NCBI GenBank assembly: GCA_003249255.1
Contig: QKJP01000060.1
Coordinates: forward strand, 1 to 64,000
Origin: Bacteroidales bacterium
GTDB taxonomy: Bacteria > Bacteroidota > Bacteroidia > Bacteroidales > Marinilabiliaceae
Length of the DNA: 64,000 bases
Reading direction: 5' to 3'
Part shown: positions 43,358 to 53,097 of the stretch, piece by piece
Numbering within the stretch: position 1 is the first letter of the stretch
How the letters are laid out: each line of letters opens with the position of its first letter
Program-made: the position numbers and the translations under genes
The notes under the pieces: generated by a model
Databases searched by the model: none
What the model saw: the letters and a program-made list of their open reading frames with translations, nothing else
What the model was told of the DNA's origin: nothing

Positions 43358-44719
43358 ATGAAGAAAGTGCTTTGTGCATTAATCATTACGATCACCTCCC
43401 TGTCTACTCAATTGGTAGCTCAGGAACAAAGTGATACACTTTCCTTCTCATTATTAGATGCTATTGATTATGCAATGCAAAATGCGTATCAAAAAATCAA
43501 TGCTGATCATGATGTAGAAATTGCGAGAAAGAAAATCTGGGAAACCACTGCGATAGGTTTACCTCAAGTATCTGCATCCACCGGTTACAACTATCACATT
43601 CAGCAAATGGAGACGCCTTTACCGGCAGATTTTATGCCTGCTGATCAATTACCTGAAGGCGTTAAACCGGGCGATAAAATTTATGTCTCTTTTGGATCAA
43701 AACATGACGCCAATGTAGGTATTGCAGTAAATCAATTGATTTTTGACGGGTCTTATATTATTGGTCTTAAAGCCAGTAAAGTTTATTTGCGAATTTCAGA
43801 AGAAGCGCGCGAAAAAACACAAATTGAAATTCGCAAAATGGTTTTTCAAGCCTATTATCTAGCTCTTACTGCTCTAAATAATGTTGAGACTTTTACAAAA
43901 AGCCTTGAAATAAGTGAACAACTTTACAAGGAAACAAATGCTTATTACGAAAATGGTTTTCGAGAAAAACTTGACGTTTCGCAGGTTGAGCTTATGGTTA
44001 GTAATGGCAAAAGTCGATTAATGGAAGCTGAAAGGGCTTATAAGGTAGCACTGGCTACATTAAAATATGCCATGGGACTTAATCTGGATCAAAATATTTA
44101 TCTGAAAGATAAAATGGATGATATGATCACAACTGCTCATGTAATTTCAACAGGTTCTCCTGATTTTTCGGTTGAAAACTATATTGATTACAAAATAGCT
44201 TTTACAAACTCAGAATCTCAAAAGCTATTATGGCAAAACGAAAAAGTTCAGTTTCTTCCTAAAATTTATGCTTTTTACAATTACAACAGTTCAGGGTATA
44301 ATGATGAATGGAGTGCTTATAATGACCTGCGTCCATCGCAATTGGTAGGTTTTTCACTAAATCTCCCAATATTTACCTCAGGCATGCGTCTTTCGAAGGT
44401 GAAACAGAGCAAGCTACAATATATCAAATCACAAAATGATTTAACGGCTGCCTCTGAAGATATTAAGAGAGAATACCTTACGGCATCAACCAATTTGTCC
44501 TCAGCAAAAGAGCAGTACGATAATGCATTAAAAAATAAGGATTTGGCCAATGAAATATACCAAATGACCTTAACCAAATTTAATAATGGGTTAGCTAACA
44601 GTACTTTATTAGCTCAAAATGAAGCTCAATACTTGCAGGCGGAAACATCCTATATTCAGTCGGCATTAAATATGCTAAATGCCCACATCGAGTATCAAAA
44701 AATCATTGGTAAACTTTAA
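43358..44719 (+). CDS. TolC-family outer-membrane efflux protein
   Basis: A 453-aa precursor with a signal peptide (ending LVAQEQ). Two repeated OEP halves of long helices and strands are visible: LLDAIDYAMQNAYQKINADH, AFTNSESQKLLWQNEK, SQLVGFSLNLPIFTSGMRLS, and the last helix LLAQNEAQYLQAETSYIQSA. It forms the trimeric outer-membrane tunnel for the RND pump encoded next. The 43-bp gap to the adaptor gene and lack of a terminator indicate one transcript. Confidence 0.92.
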   Translation: MKKVLCALIITITSLSTQLVAQEQSDTLSFSLLDAIDYAMQNAYQKINADHDVEIARKKIWETTAIGLPQVSASTGYNYHIQQMETPLPADFMPADQLPEGVKPGDKIYVSFGSKHDANVGIAVNQLIFDGSYIIGLKASKVYLRISEEAREKTQIEIRKMVFQAYYLALTALNNVETFTKSLEISEQLYKETNAYYENGFREKLDVSQVELMVSNGKSRLMEAERAYKVALATLKYAMGLNLDQNIYLKDKMDDMITTAHVISTGSPDFSVENYIDYKIAFTNSESQKLLWQNEKVQFLPKIYAFYNYNSSGYNDEWSAYNDLRPSQLVGFSLNLPIFTSGMRLSKVKQSKLQYIKSQNDLTAASEDIKREYLTASTNLSSAKEQYDNALKNKDLANEIYQMTLTKFNNGLANSTLLAQNEAQYLQAETSYIQSALNMLNAHIEYQKIIGKL

Positions 44720-44762
44720 TACTAACAATTAAACGATCATCAGACATCAAATAAAATTAGCC

Positions 44763-45869
44763 ATGAAAAAAATATTCATCATACCAATTCTTGCTTTATT
44801 AATTGCTTGCAATCAAAAAACAGAAGATAAGCAAGCTCTTTTATCTGAATACAAAACAGAACTTACAAAGCTTAAAAAGCAAATAGCTCAATTAGAAGAT
44901 GAGGTTAAAGAAAAAAGCATCGAAAATCAAATTTCGGTAGATCTTGCAAGTATAGAAACGGAACTTTTTGAACACTTTGTAAATGTCTCCGGGAATGTGG
45001 AAGCTGATCAAAACATCATTGTTAGTCCTGAAGCTCAAGGAAAAATCACAAGTATTGATGCTAATGAAGGACAGCGGGTTAGTAAAGGTACTGTATTAGG
45101 AAAACTAAATACGGAGGCTTTAAACCGTAGCATTGATGAAATAAAAATCAATCTCGACTTAGCTAAGACAACTTTTGAACGTCAGGAAAAATTATGGAAT
45201 CAAAACATTGGTTCTGAAATTGAATATCTGCAAGCCAAAAGTACCAAAGAGAGCCTTGAAAAACGTTTATCTGGCCTACAAGCTCAAGTAAACATGGCAA
45301 CCTTAAAATCTCCAATTGATGGTATTGTTGATGAAATCATGCAAAAACAAGGAGAAATGGGAACACCTGCAATGGCATTTGCCCGCATTGTAAATATTGA
45401 TCAGGTATACATTATCGCCAATATTTCAGAAACTTATTTAGACAAGGTAAAAGCGGGCGATGAAGTAAACATTGAGTTTCCGGTTATTAACAAAGAAGTG
45501 GTTGGTAAAATTAACCGTGTATCATCAGTTATTGATCCCGGTTCACGTACGTTCCGTTTACGCATTAATCTAAGCAATGCCAATAACGAAATAAAGCCAA
45601 ACATGCTGGCAACTTTAAAGTTAAGAACTTTTGCTGCTGAGAATGCTATTGTTGTACCTTCTATATTAGTCAAAAAAGATTTTACCGGCGAGTTCCTATT
45701 CACAGCAGTTCAAGACAGCAACAAATGGGTGGCTAAAAAACAATACATTAAATCAGGCATTAAAGACAACAACAATACAGTTGTAGTAGAAGGTCTGAAA
45801 AAAGGTGATATGATTATTACCAAAGGTTTTGCCCAAGTCGTAGATGGCTCTGTTTTAAAAGTAAAATAA
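44763..45869 (+). CDS. RND-pump periplasmic adaptor (membrane fusion lipoprotein)
   Basis: 368 residues with a lipoprotein signal (IFIIPILALLIAC). A coiled coil (about 25-60), the lipoyl halves around VSPEAQGKITSIDANEGQRV and MATLKSPIDGIVDEIM, the alpha-hairpin (LDLAKTTFERQEKLWNQNIG), the beta-barrel (VYIIANISETYLDKVKAGDE) and the membrane-proximal domain follow in order. It bridges the inner-membrane RND transporter to TolC. The lipid anchor is the usual Gram-negative form. The RND gene follows after 59 bp. Confidence 0.92.
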   Translation: MKKIFIIPILALLIACNQKTEDKQALLSEYKTELTKLKKQIAQLEDEVKEKSIENQISVDLASIETELFEHFVNVSGNVEADQNIIVSPEAQGKITSIDANEGQRVSKGTVLGKLNTEALNRSIDEIKINLDLAKTTFERQEKLWNQNIGSEIEYLQAKSTKESLEKRLSGLQAQVNMATLKSPIDGIVDEIMQKQGEMGTPAMAFARIVNIDQVYIIANISETYLDKVKAGDEVNIEFPVINKEVVGKINRVSSVIDPGSRTFRLRINLSNANNEIKPNMLATLKLRTFAAENAIVVPSILVKKDFTGEFLFTAVQDSNKWVAKKQYIKSGIKDNNNTVVVEGLKKGDMIITKGFAQVVDGSVLKVK

Positions 45870-45928
45870 GCTATTTATCGTGATATTGCATTTAAGCCAA
45901 CCGGCTATAACTTTTAAAAAAATACACA

Positions 45929-48900
45929 ATGTCAGAACATATCCAACCCAAAGAAAAGGTTTCTACCCGAAAATTTAAACCTACCTTTTGGGCCATTGCC
46001 AATAAAAATACTGTTTACCTGCTTACTTTCTTCTTACTTATAGCAGGAATCATGTCATACCGTACGATGCAACGGGAGCTTTTTCCTGAAGTTGTTGTTC
46101 CCTATATCATGGTGAGTACTCCTTATCCGGGTAACAGCCCTTTAGATATTGAGAATTTAATTACTCGTCCGCTTGAAAAGGAATTGAAAGACTTAACAGG
46201 TGTTAAAAAATTATCGTCTGCTTCATATCAGGACATGAGTCTTATAATGGTTGAGTTTGAAGCAGATGTTGAAGTTGAACAAGCCAAATGGGATGTAAAA
46301 GACCGGGTTGATAATGCCAAACGTGAACTGCCGGATGACCTCATGGATGATCCGATTGTTAACGACATTGACTTCTCAGAGTTTCCGGTGTTAAATATTA
46401 ATCTGTCAGGAGATTACAGTGTTTATGAGTTGAAAAAGTTTGCTGAAGACTTGCAGGATGACTTCGAAACACTTCGCGAAATACGTGAAGCTGATGTAAA
46501 AGGTGTGGACGAACGTGAAATTAAAATTCATGCTGATCCGCATCGCTTAGCTGCTTTAAATATGTCATTCATGGATATTGAAATGGCTATTCAGCAAGAA
46601 AACATTACCATGGGTCTTGGAGAGATCGTTGTTGATGGAACACGCCGTTCGTTAAGGATCAAAGCCGATTATGCAAACATGGATGAGCTAAAAAACACCA
46701 TTGTTAAAGAACAAGATGGTCGCGTTGTTTACTTAAAGGATGTAGCTGACGTAATTGACAGTTTTAAGGAAAAAAGCTCCATCTCACGTCTTAATCATCA
46801 AGCAGTGGTAACCTTAGCCATCATTAAAAAGAGTGGTGAAAACTTATTGGATGCGACTGAAAAAGTTTTTAAAATCATTGAAGAAAAACAAGCGAGCAAC
46901 ACGCTTCCAAAAGACTTAACCATCACCATTACCGATGATCAAAGTGTTAATATTAGAGGTCAAATCAGCAACCTTGAAAATAGCATCATTATGGGTATGT
47001 TACTGGTAATGTTAATCTTATATCTTTTCTTAGGATTGAGAAATGCCATCTTTAGTGGTTTGGCTATTCCAATGTCTATGTTCATTAGCTTTTTGGTTCT
47101 GCAACAAATGGGTTATACCATTAATACCATGGTGTTATTTAGCTTGGTACTGGCATTAGGAATGCTTGTAGATAATGCCATTGTAGTGATTGAGAATGTT
47201 TATCGAATGATGGAGCATGGTGTAAAGAAAGCCAAAGCAGTAAAGAACGGTACATCGGAGATAGCGATTCCAATTATTTCATCTACAGCCACTACATTAG
47301 CAGCGTTTTTTCCACTGTTATTCTGGCCGGGTATAGTTGGTAAGTTTATGGGCTACTTGCCGGTAACCTTAATCGTAGTTTTGTCTTCCTCATTGTTTGT
47401 TGCATTGGTATTGAACCCGGTGTTTGCATCCCGATATATGGAACTGGAAGATGTGCGTGAAAAGAAAAACAATAAAAAGATCTTTAAAATAACCGGAATC
47501 ATTGCAGGAGCCGGAATAATCGCTCACCTAGCAGGTTTAACAGGTTTAGGTAATTTATTCATTCTCCCTGTGCTTCTAACTGCAATAAATATCTATGGAT
47601 TGAAGCCGGCAGCCATTTGGAACCAACACAATTTTCTTCCTAGACTAGAAAACTATTACGAAAGAGTGCTCAGAAAATCGCTTGGAAGAAAAACCTCCAA
47701 AATTCTATTAGGAGCTTCTGTATTTTTATTTTTCTTTTCGGTGATGTTTTTTGGAGCCATGAAGCCAAATGTTATCTTCTTTCCTGAAAACGAACCCCGT
47801 TCGGTATATGTAACCATGGAAACACCACTGGGAAGTTCCATCGAAACCACCGATGAAATAACTAAAAGTGCTGAAGAAATTCTTTATTCAACACTTCAGC
47901 CTTACATGAGTATTGTAAAATCAGTAGGCGTAAGTGTGGGAAGTGGAAAAGGAGGATTTTTCGAATCGAGTCGCTCACCTCATAAATCCTTAACGATCAT
48001 CACCTTTGAGGAATATGAAGATAGAGGCGGCATTAGTACCCGGAAAATTCTACGTGAATTAACCGAAAACTTCAAAGGTTTTAAAGGTGCGAAAGTGTTT
48101 ATTGAGAAAGAAGAAAATGGTCCTCCGGTTGGAAAACCCATTAACATTGAGGTAGCTGGAAATGATTACGAAAAACTTATTCAGGTTGCTGAAGACATGC
48201 AACGAGTTATAAACGAAGACCACATTTCGGGTATTGATAATCTGGAGCTCGACTTGAATACCAGTAAACCTGAAATGGCCATTACCATCGATCGTGATAA
48301 AGTGCGCCGCATGGGACTTTCAACCGCAATGGTGGCCATGGCTTTAAGAACCTCTTTATACGGAAAAGAGATTAGCAAATTTAAAGATGGGGAAGAGGAG
48401 TACGACATCATGTTGCGCTTAAATGATCAATATAGATATGATGTTTCAACCCTGATGAACCAGAAGCTGAAATTAGAAAAAAATGGTAAATCCTATCTGA
48501 TTCCAATTTCATCTGTAGCTAAATACGATTATCAATCCACTTATGAAACCATTAACCGTATTGACAACACCCGTGTGATTACCATTCAATCCAATGTTCA
48601 AGAAGGTTACAATGCGAATGAAATCAATGCACGAATCAAAGAAGTATTAAACGACTACGAAATGCCGGCCAACTACCGTTGGAAAATGACCGGTGAGCAG
48701 GAAAACCAAAAAGAGACGGCTGATTTCCTATTGGGCGCTTTATTACTTGCTGTTGCACTTATTGCAATGATCTTAATTACGCAATTTAACTCATTAGCCA
48801 AGCCGCTGATTATCATTGGTACCGTTGGTTTAAGTACAATTGGTGTATTCATGGGATTAGGTTCTTTCCAAATGGACTTTGTAATCTTAATGACTGGTGT

Positions 48901-49360
48901 AGGTATTGTATCATTAGCCGGTATTGTGGTAAATAATGGTATTGTTCTTATTGATTACATTGATTTAGTTCGAGGTCAAAAGAAGGAAGAGCATGGACTT
49001 CCTGAACACGGCCGCCTATCGAGAGAGGAGGAAGTTGAATGTGTGATTAGAGCAGGTAAAACCCGTTTGCGTCCCGTTCTTTTAACGGCCATCACAACTG
49101 TTTTAGGATTAATTCCTATGGCTGTGGGATTAAATATCGATTTCATCAGCTTGTTTACCGAATTTAATCCTCACATCTACTTTGGAGGTGACAATGCTGA
49201 TTTCTGGTCACCAATGGCTTGGACGGTTATTTTTGGATTAAGTACGTCTACCATTCTAACGCTTATTATGGCTCCGGTAATGTATAACCTGGCTGTAAGA
49301 GTTAGAAATAAACTGAGCAAAACAGAACCAATAGCACCTGTAAGTTCGGAGGTTTTTTAA
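45929..49360 (+). CDS. RND-family multidrug efflux permease (AcrB-like)
   Basis: 1143 residues, slightly longer than AcrB. Twelve TM helices arranged 1+5 and 1+5. The start TFWAIANKNTVYLLTFFLLI is followed by porter domain motifs (MVSTPYPGNSPLDIENLIT). The proton-relay helix is LALGMLVDNAIVVIENVYRM with adjacent Asp. A mid-protein insertion at about 510-570 contains extra hydrophobic helices. TM10-11 has GVGIVSLAGIVVNNGIVLID. Proton-driven export of drugs, bile-salt-like or lipid compounds is expected; specificity cannot be read from sequence. A terminator follows 20 bp downstream. Confidence 0.93.
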   Translation: MSEHIQPKEKVSTRKFKPTFWAIANKNTVYLLTFFLLIAGIMSYRTMQRELFPEVVVPYIMVSTPYPGNSPLDIENLITRPLEKELKDLTGVKKLSSASYQDMSLIMVEFEADVEVEQAKWDVKDRVDNAKRELPDDLMDDPIVNDIDFSEFPVLNINLSGDYSVYELKKFAEDLQDDFETLREIREADVKGVDEREIKIHADPHRLAALNMSFMDIEMAIQQENITMGLGEIVVDGTRRSLRIKADYANMDELKNTIVKEQDGRVVYLKDVADVIDSFKEKSSISRLNHQAVVTLAIIKKSGENLLDATEKVFKIIEEKQASNTLPKDLTITITDDQSVNIRGQISNLENSIIMGMLLVMLILYLFLGLRNAIFSGLAIPMSMFISFLVLQQMGYTINTMVLFSLVLALGMLVDNAIVVIENVYRMMEHGVKKAKAVKNGTSEIAIPIISSTATTLAAFFPLLFWPGIVGKFMGYLPVTLIVVLSSSLFVALVLNPVFASRYMELEDVREKKNNKKIFKITGIIAGAGIIAHLAGLTGLGNLFILPVLLTAINIYGLKPAAIWNQHNFLPRLENYYERVLRKSLGRKTSKILLGASVFLFFFSVMFFGAMKPNVIFFPENEPRSVYVTMETPLGSSIETTDEITKSAEEILYSTLQPYMSIVKSVGVSVGSGKGGFFESSRSPHKSLTIITFEEYEDRGGISTRKILRELTENFKGFKGAKVFIEKEENGPPVGKPINIEVAGNDYEKLIQVAEDMQRVINEDHISGIDNLELDLNTSKPEMAITIDRDKVRRMGLSTAMVAMALRTSLYGKEISKFKDGEEEYDIMLRLNDQYRYDVSTLMNQKLKLEKNGKSYLIPISSVAKYDYQSTYETINRIDNTRVITIQSNVQEGYNANEINARIKEVLNDYEMPANYRWKMTGEQENQKETADFLLGALLLAVALIAMILITQFNSLAKPLIIIGTVGLSTIGVFMGLGSFQMDFVILMTGVGIVSLAGIVVNNGIVLIDYIDLVRGQKKEEHGLPEHGRLSREEEVECVIRAGKTRLRPVLLTAITTVLGLIPMAVGLNIDFISLFTEFNPHIYFGGDNADFWSPMAWTVIFGLSTSTILTLIMAPVMYNLAVRVRNKLSKTEPIAPVSSEVF

Positions 49361-49380
49361 AACTCAAACGAATACTATAA

Positions 49381-49416
49381 AAACCGCAAGTTTCTTTGGA
49401 ACTTGCGGTTTTTCTT
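49381..49416 (+). terminator. Terminator of the RND operon
   Basis: AACCGCAAGTT pairs with AACTTGCGGTT around a short loop, followed by TTTTCTTTT. Very strong; 20 bp after the permease stop. Confidence 0.9.
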
Positions 49417-49569
49417 TTATCAGAATCGTTTCAACTCGTTGTGTTAGAAATTATCAATGCCAATTCATATATACTCCAAGCCCTATGGCAGTAGCACCAT
49501 GAGTAAGTGATAATGAATTGACTTTACAGGATATATTTCATTACTTATTTGTCAAATTATAGGCAAACA

Positions 49570-50940
49570 ATGACAAAAACTCAGAGCTCAATATTAGCAG
49601 TAGTGATACTCACTTCATTCTTAGGTCCTTTTTTGATTTCATCGGTAAGTATTGCATTACCGGCTATTGAAGCTGATTTTAAAATCAATGCGGTGACCTT
49701 AAGTTGGATAATAACATCTTTTCTTCTATCATCAGCTATTTCACTTTTACCACTTGGCCGTATTGCCGATATCCATGGAAATAAAACTATCTTTAAAACC
49801 GGTACATTAATCTTTACGCTGTTTTCGTTCGGATGTGCCCTAGCCTCTACGCCATCTCTCTTAATTAGCCTACGCTTTCTTCAAGGAATTGGAGCTGCCA
49901 TGGTTATGACTACAGGACCGGCCATACTGGTCTTGGACTTTCCTGTAAACATTCGAGGGAAAATTATAGGAATGACAGTGGCTGCGGTATATATAGGTTT
50001 ATCAGTTGGTCCTTTTTGTGGTGGTTTAATCACAAATTATTGGAATTGGAGAGGTATTTTTTACTTAACGGGAATACTCGGTTCCATTACCACCGCTGTA
50101 AGTTTTTATTACTTAAAGCAAACCCCTAATACCAAGCAAGCTGAAAAGATGGATTATTTTGGAAGCTTTCTGTATGCCGGTGCATTGATTGCTTTAGTAT
50201 TTGGTTCATCAAGCATTAAAGAAATAAGTGGGTTACAATTAGTTATGGCAGGAGCTGTTTTGCTTTTTTTGTTTTGGTTTCAACAAAAAAAATCGGCAAA
50301 GGCCTTACTTCCAATTCAGTTATTAACGAATAATAAACTGTTTACGTTTTCAAACCTAGCTGCTTTAATAAACTATAGTGCTACATTTGCCATTGTATTT
50401 CTACTCAGTCTTTACCTGCAAAATGTAAAAGGATTTAGCCCGCATGAAGCTGGAAGTATATTAATTGCTCAACCCATAATGATGGCTCTATTTTCACCTT
50501 ATGCAGGTTCCCTTTCTGATCGCTATGAACCCCGTGTTATTGCAAGTGCAGGCGTGATTATCTGTACGGTTGGATTAGCACTTTTTACTTTATTAGAACA
50601 AGAAACATCTACTTTTATAATTATCCTCAATCTATCCTTTATTGGATTGGGCTTTGCCTTTTTTTCCTCTCCAAACATGAACACCATTATGAGTTCAGTA
50701 TCCAAAGACCATGCTGGAATAGCAGGTGGAATGGCTGCTACGATGCGTTTGTTAGGCCAAATGGCTTCGATGGCTATAGCATCCATTTTCTTCGCCTTGT
50801 TTATGGCCAACCAATCTGTTGAAGAAGTAGATGATAAGCTATTTCTTGAAATTTTGAGGTATTGTTTTATGGTATTTGCATTGATCTGTAGTAGTGGTAT
50901 TTACTTTTCTCTCAAGAGAGGTAAGCTGTTTCAGTGTTGA
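49570..50940 (+). CDS. MFS multidrug transporter (DHA2-like)
   Basis: 456 residues from the ATG at 49570 (MTKTQSSILAVVILTSFLGP); a TTG seven codons upstream is possible. About 14 TM helices. Drug-exporter marks: LPAIEADFKINAVTLSWIIT, motif A LGRIADIHGNKTIF, the motif C-like GLSVGPFCGGLI, and SPYAGSLSDRYEPRVI in the second half. It exports small molecules by proton antiport. It is separated from the RND operon by a terminator and transcribed alone; no regulator is adjacent. Confidence 0.88.
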   Translation: MTKTQSSILAVVILTSFLGPFLISSVSIALPAIEADFKINAVTLSWIITSFLLSSAISLLPLGRIADIHGNKTIFKTGTLIFTLFSFGCALASTPSLLISLRFLQGIGAAMVMTTGPAILVLDFPVNIRGKIIGMTVAAVYIGLSVGPFCGGLITNYWNWRGIFYLTGILGSITTAVSFYYLKQTPNTKQAEKMDYFGSFLYAGALIALVFGSSSIKEISGLQLVMAGAVLLFLFWFQQKKSAKALLPIQLLTNNKLFTFSNLAALINYSATFAIVFLLSLYLQNVKGFSPHEAGSILIAQPIMMALFSPYAGSLSDRYEPRVIASAGVIICTVGLALFTLLEQETSTFIIILNLSFIGLGFAFFSSPNMNTIMSSVSKDHAGIAGGMAATMRLLGQMASMAIASIFFALFMANQSVEEVDDKLFLEILRYCFMVFALICSSGIYFSLKRGKLFQC

Positions 50941-51204
50941 ATGATGATGTTTAGGAGCGCAATGTTTTAAAATCTTAAAAAAAGTTAAACATTGATGAAT
51001 AGCTCATAAGTCCTGACTAATGAATTATTGACGGCCATGAACATCACTTTTTAGAAGATAAAGGAAGGTAATTATGTTAATTCTCGTTTGTAAGTGTCAG
51101 AAAATGAAGCTAAATTCAAATTAGACTTTGATAACAAAACTGCTTTCGCAATACGAAGTCTCTAGAATTATTTTATTGCTTGTTCATAGATTTTTAGATT
51201 AGTA
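50941..51204. other. AT-rich spacer with no gene seen
   Basis: The gap between the MFS gene and the shared terminator ahead of pyrH contains no plausible gene or repeat that I can identify. Confidence 0.4.
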
Positions 51205-51234
51205 AAAAAGCCGGAAACGTCCGGCTTTTTACTT
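51205..51234 (-). terminator. Bidirectional terminator between the MFS gene and pyrH
   Basis: AAAAAGCCGGA-AACG-TCCGGCTTTTT is symmetric, so it can work on both strands. It lies 20 bp after the pyrH stop. Confidence 0.85.
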
Positions 51235-51251
51235 TTTATAGAAATTGTTTA

Positions 51252-51959
51252 CTAGTTATGAACAAGCGTACCTATATTCTCTCCCTTTAATACTTTCAGT
51301 AAATTCCCTTTCGTATCCATATCAAACACAACTACTTTAAGATCATTTTCTTTACACATAGCTGTTGCAGTTAAATCCATAATCTGAAGTCCTTTGTTAT
51401 AAACTTCATCAAAAGAAATAGAATCGTATTTAGTTGCAGTAGGATCTTTCTCAGGATCTGCGGTGTAAACTCCATCTACGCGAGTCCCTTTTAACATTAC
51501 ATCTGCTTCAATCTCGATGCCACGTAAAGAAGAACCTGTATCCGTAGTAAAGTAAGGATTCCCTGTACCTGCAGCTAAAATAACCACTTCACCTTTATCT
51601 AAGGCCGCAACAGCTTTGGGTTTATCGTAAAACTCGCCAACAGGCTCCATTCTAATGGCAGTCATTACACGAGAGGTGATATCCATACCATTTAATGCAG
51701 AATTTAAAGCTAATGCATTAATCACAGTAGCAAGCATCCCCATTTGATCACCTTTGTAACGGTCAAAACCTTTAGAGGCACCACTTAAACCGCGAAAAAT
51801 ATTTCCACCACCGATTACAATTCCAACCTGAACGCCTAGCTCAACAGCTTCTTTAATTTGTTCTGCATAATCATTCAAACGATCCGGATCAATACCATAA
51901 CCTTGTTCTCCCATTAAGGATTCTCCACTTAACTTTAAAAGGACTCTTTTATATTTCAT
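51252..51959 (-). CDS. pyrH: UMP kinase
   Basis: 235 residues, the usual PyrH length. It phosphorylates UMP to UDP in pyrimidine supply and belongs to the amino-acid-kinase fold. Motifs: RVLLKLSGESLMGEQGYGID, VGIVIGGGNIFRGL, GDQMGMLATVINALAL, AAGTGNPYFTTDTGSSLRGI and VDGVYTADPEKDP. It follows the ribosomal/tsf operon in the same direction, but a terminator at 52183-52211 and a long repeat-filled leader separate them, so it probably uses its own promoter. Confidence 0.96.
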   Translation of the reverse strand: MKYKRVLLKLSGESLMGEQGYGIDPDRLNDYAEQIKEAVELGVQVGIVIGGGNIFRGLSGASKGFDRYKGDQMGMLATVINALALNSALNGMDITSRVMTAIRMEPVGEFYDKPKAVAALDKGEVVILAAGTGNPYFTTDTGSSLRGIEIEADVMLKGTRVDGVYTADPEKDPTATKYDSISFDEVYNKGLQIMDLTATAMCKENDLKVVVFDMDTKGNLLKVLKGENIGTLVHN

Positions 51960-51973
51960 ATTCTTAGATTATT

Positions 51974-52029
51974 AGATAATAGACATTAGATAATAGACAT
52001 TAGATAATAGACATTAGATAATAGACATT
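51974..52029. repeat. 14-bp tandem repeat in the pyrH leader, four copies
   Basis: AGATAATAGACATT occurs four times back to back, starting 14 bp from the pyrH ATG. Copy-number change would alter the 5' leader. Confidence 0.9.
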
Positions 52030-52054
52030 AGATTGCCTGTAAACATAACTACTT

Positions 52055-52140
52055 TAAGGCTTAAAGCCTTACTTATATGAGCATAGGGCAACGCCCTATG
52101 TGTACAATTCAACAATTAATTTAGCTCTGAAGGAGCGAAA
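52055..52140. repeat. Palindromic REP-like element in the pyrH leader
   Basis: Two perfect palindromes (TAAGGCTTAAAGCCTTA at 52055-52071 and CATAGGGCAACGCCCTATG at 52082-52100) are followed by GCTCTGAAGGAGCG (52124-52137), itself hairpin-like. This composite resembles REP-like repeats seen in many Bacteroidota spacers. Confidence 0.65.
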
Positions 52141-52164
52141 TAGTTAATACAAATTATTTGTATG

Positions 52165-52172
52165 CAAAAATA
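52165..52172 (-). promoter_or_regulatory. Candidate -7 element for pyrH
   Basis: TATTTTTG on the minus strand is an exact TAnnTTTG match, just after the tsf terminator. It would give a roughly 200-nt pyrH leader that includes the REP-like element and the tandem repeat. Confidence 0.45.
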
Positions 52173-52182
52173 CGAATATTAA

Positions 52183-52211
52183 GACACAAAAAAAGGGGCA
52201 CTTGGCCCCTT
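52183..52211 (-). terminator. Terminator of the rplM-rpsI-rpsB-tsf operon
   Basis: On the minus strand AAGGGGC pairs with GCCCCTT and is followed by a T-rich run, 22 bp after the tsf stop. Confidence 0.8.
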
Positions 52212-52232
52212 CTTAAATATCTATAGTATAGA

Positions 52233-53057
52233 CTAGCTTAAAGTAAAACGCTTGAAATCTACAGCAGTTAAACCTTTGCTTGCACTCTCAAGATATTGCT
52301 TGATAGTTAGTTTGTTATCTTTAACAAACGCTTGGTTTAATAACGTACTTTCTTTGAAGAACTTATTTAAACGTCCTTCTGCGATTTTCTCTAACATTGC
52401 CTCAGGCTTTCCTTCGTTACGAGCCATCTCCATACCGATCTCAAGCTCTTTTTGCTTAACATCTTCTGATACACCAGCTTCGTCAATAGCGATTGGAGCC
52501 ATAGCAGCAGCTTGCATTGCAACGTCTTTAGCAACTTGCTCTTCAACATCAGCCTGATTGAAACCAACTAAAGTAGCTAATTTGTTACCGGCGTGAATGT
52601 AAGCAACAACAGTTTCTGCACTTACTTGATCGTAGTTAGCTAATACTAACTTCTCACCCATCACACCAGATTGAACTGCGATAACTTCAGCAACAGTACT
52701 GCCTTCCATAGGAAGTGCTAATAATGCTTCTAAATCAGCTGGTTTATTTTCTAAAGCAACATTAACTAAAGAATCAACTAATGCAACATAACTCTCGTTG
52801 ATTGCAACGAAGTCAGTCTCACAGTTAAGAGCGATTAAAGCACCGAATTTCTTATCAGCAGAAACTTTTGCTCTAACAGCACCTTCAGTAGTTTCGCGGT
52901 CCGCACGCTTGCTAGCGATAGCCATACCACGTTTACGAATTGCCTCAACAGCCTTATCGAAGTCACCTTCAGATTCAGTTAATGCCTTCTTGCAATCCAT
53001 CATTCCGGCACCTGTTAGTTTTCTTAATTTGCTTACGTCAGCAGCAGTAATTGCCAT
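52233..53057 (-). CDS. tsf: Translation elongation factor Ts
   Basis: 274 residues. It regenerates EF-Tu-GTP by releasing GDP. The N-terminal UBA-like segment is VSKLRKLTGAGMMDCKKALT, followed by the conserved ALNCETDFVAINESY and VAMQAAAMAPIAI; the dimerisation and C-terminal parts follow. It lies 40 bp after rpsB, the standard rpsB-tsf arrangement, and ends the operon. Confidence 0.97.
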   Translation of the reverse strand: MAITAADVSKLRKLTGAGMMDCKKALTESEGDFDKAVEAIRKRGMAIASKRADRETTEGAVRAKVSADKKFGALIALNCETDFVAINESYVALVDSLVNVALENKPADLEALLALPMEGSTVAEVIAVQSGVMGEKLVLANYDQVSAETVVAYIHAGNKLATLVGFNQADVEEQVAKDVAMQAAAMAPIAIDEAGVSEDVKQKELEIGMEMARNEGKPEAMLEKIAEGRLNKFFKESTLLNQAFVKDNKLTIKQYLESASKGLTAVDFKRFTLS

Positions 53058-53097
53058 GATTGTATTTTTTTAAAATTTAAATCAAAAATTATTAAGC

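Noticed and set aside
51974-52029. CRISPR-like direct repeats
   Set aside because: Units are only 14 bp and contiguous with no spacers; it is a simple tandem repeat.
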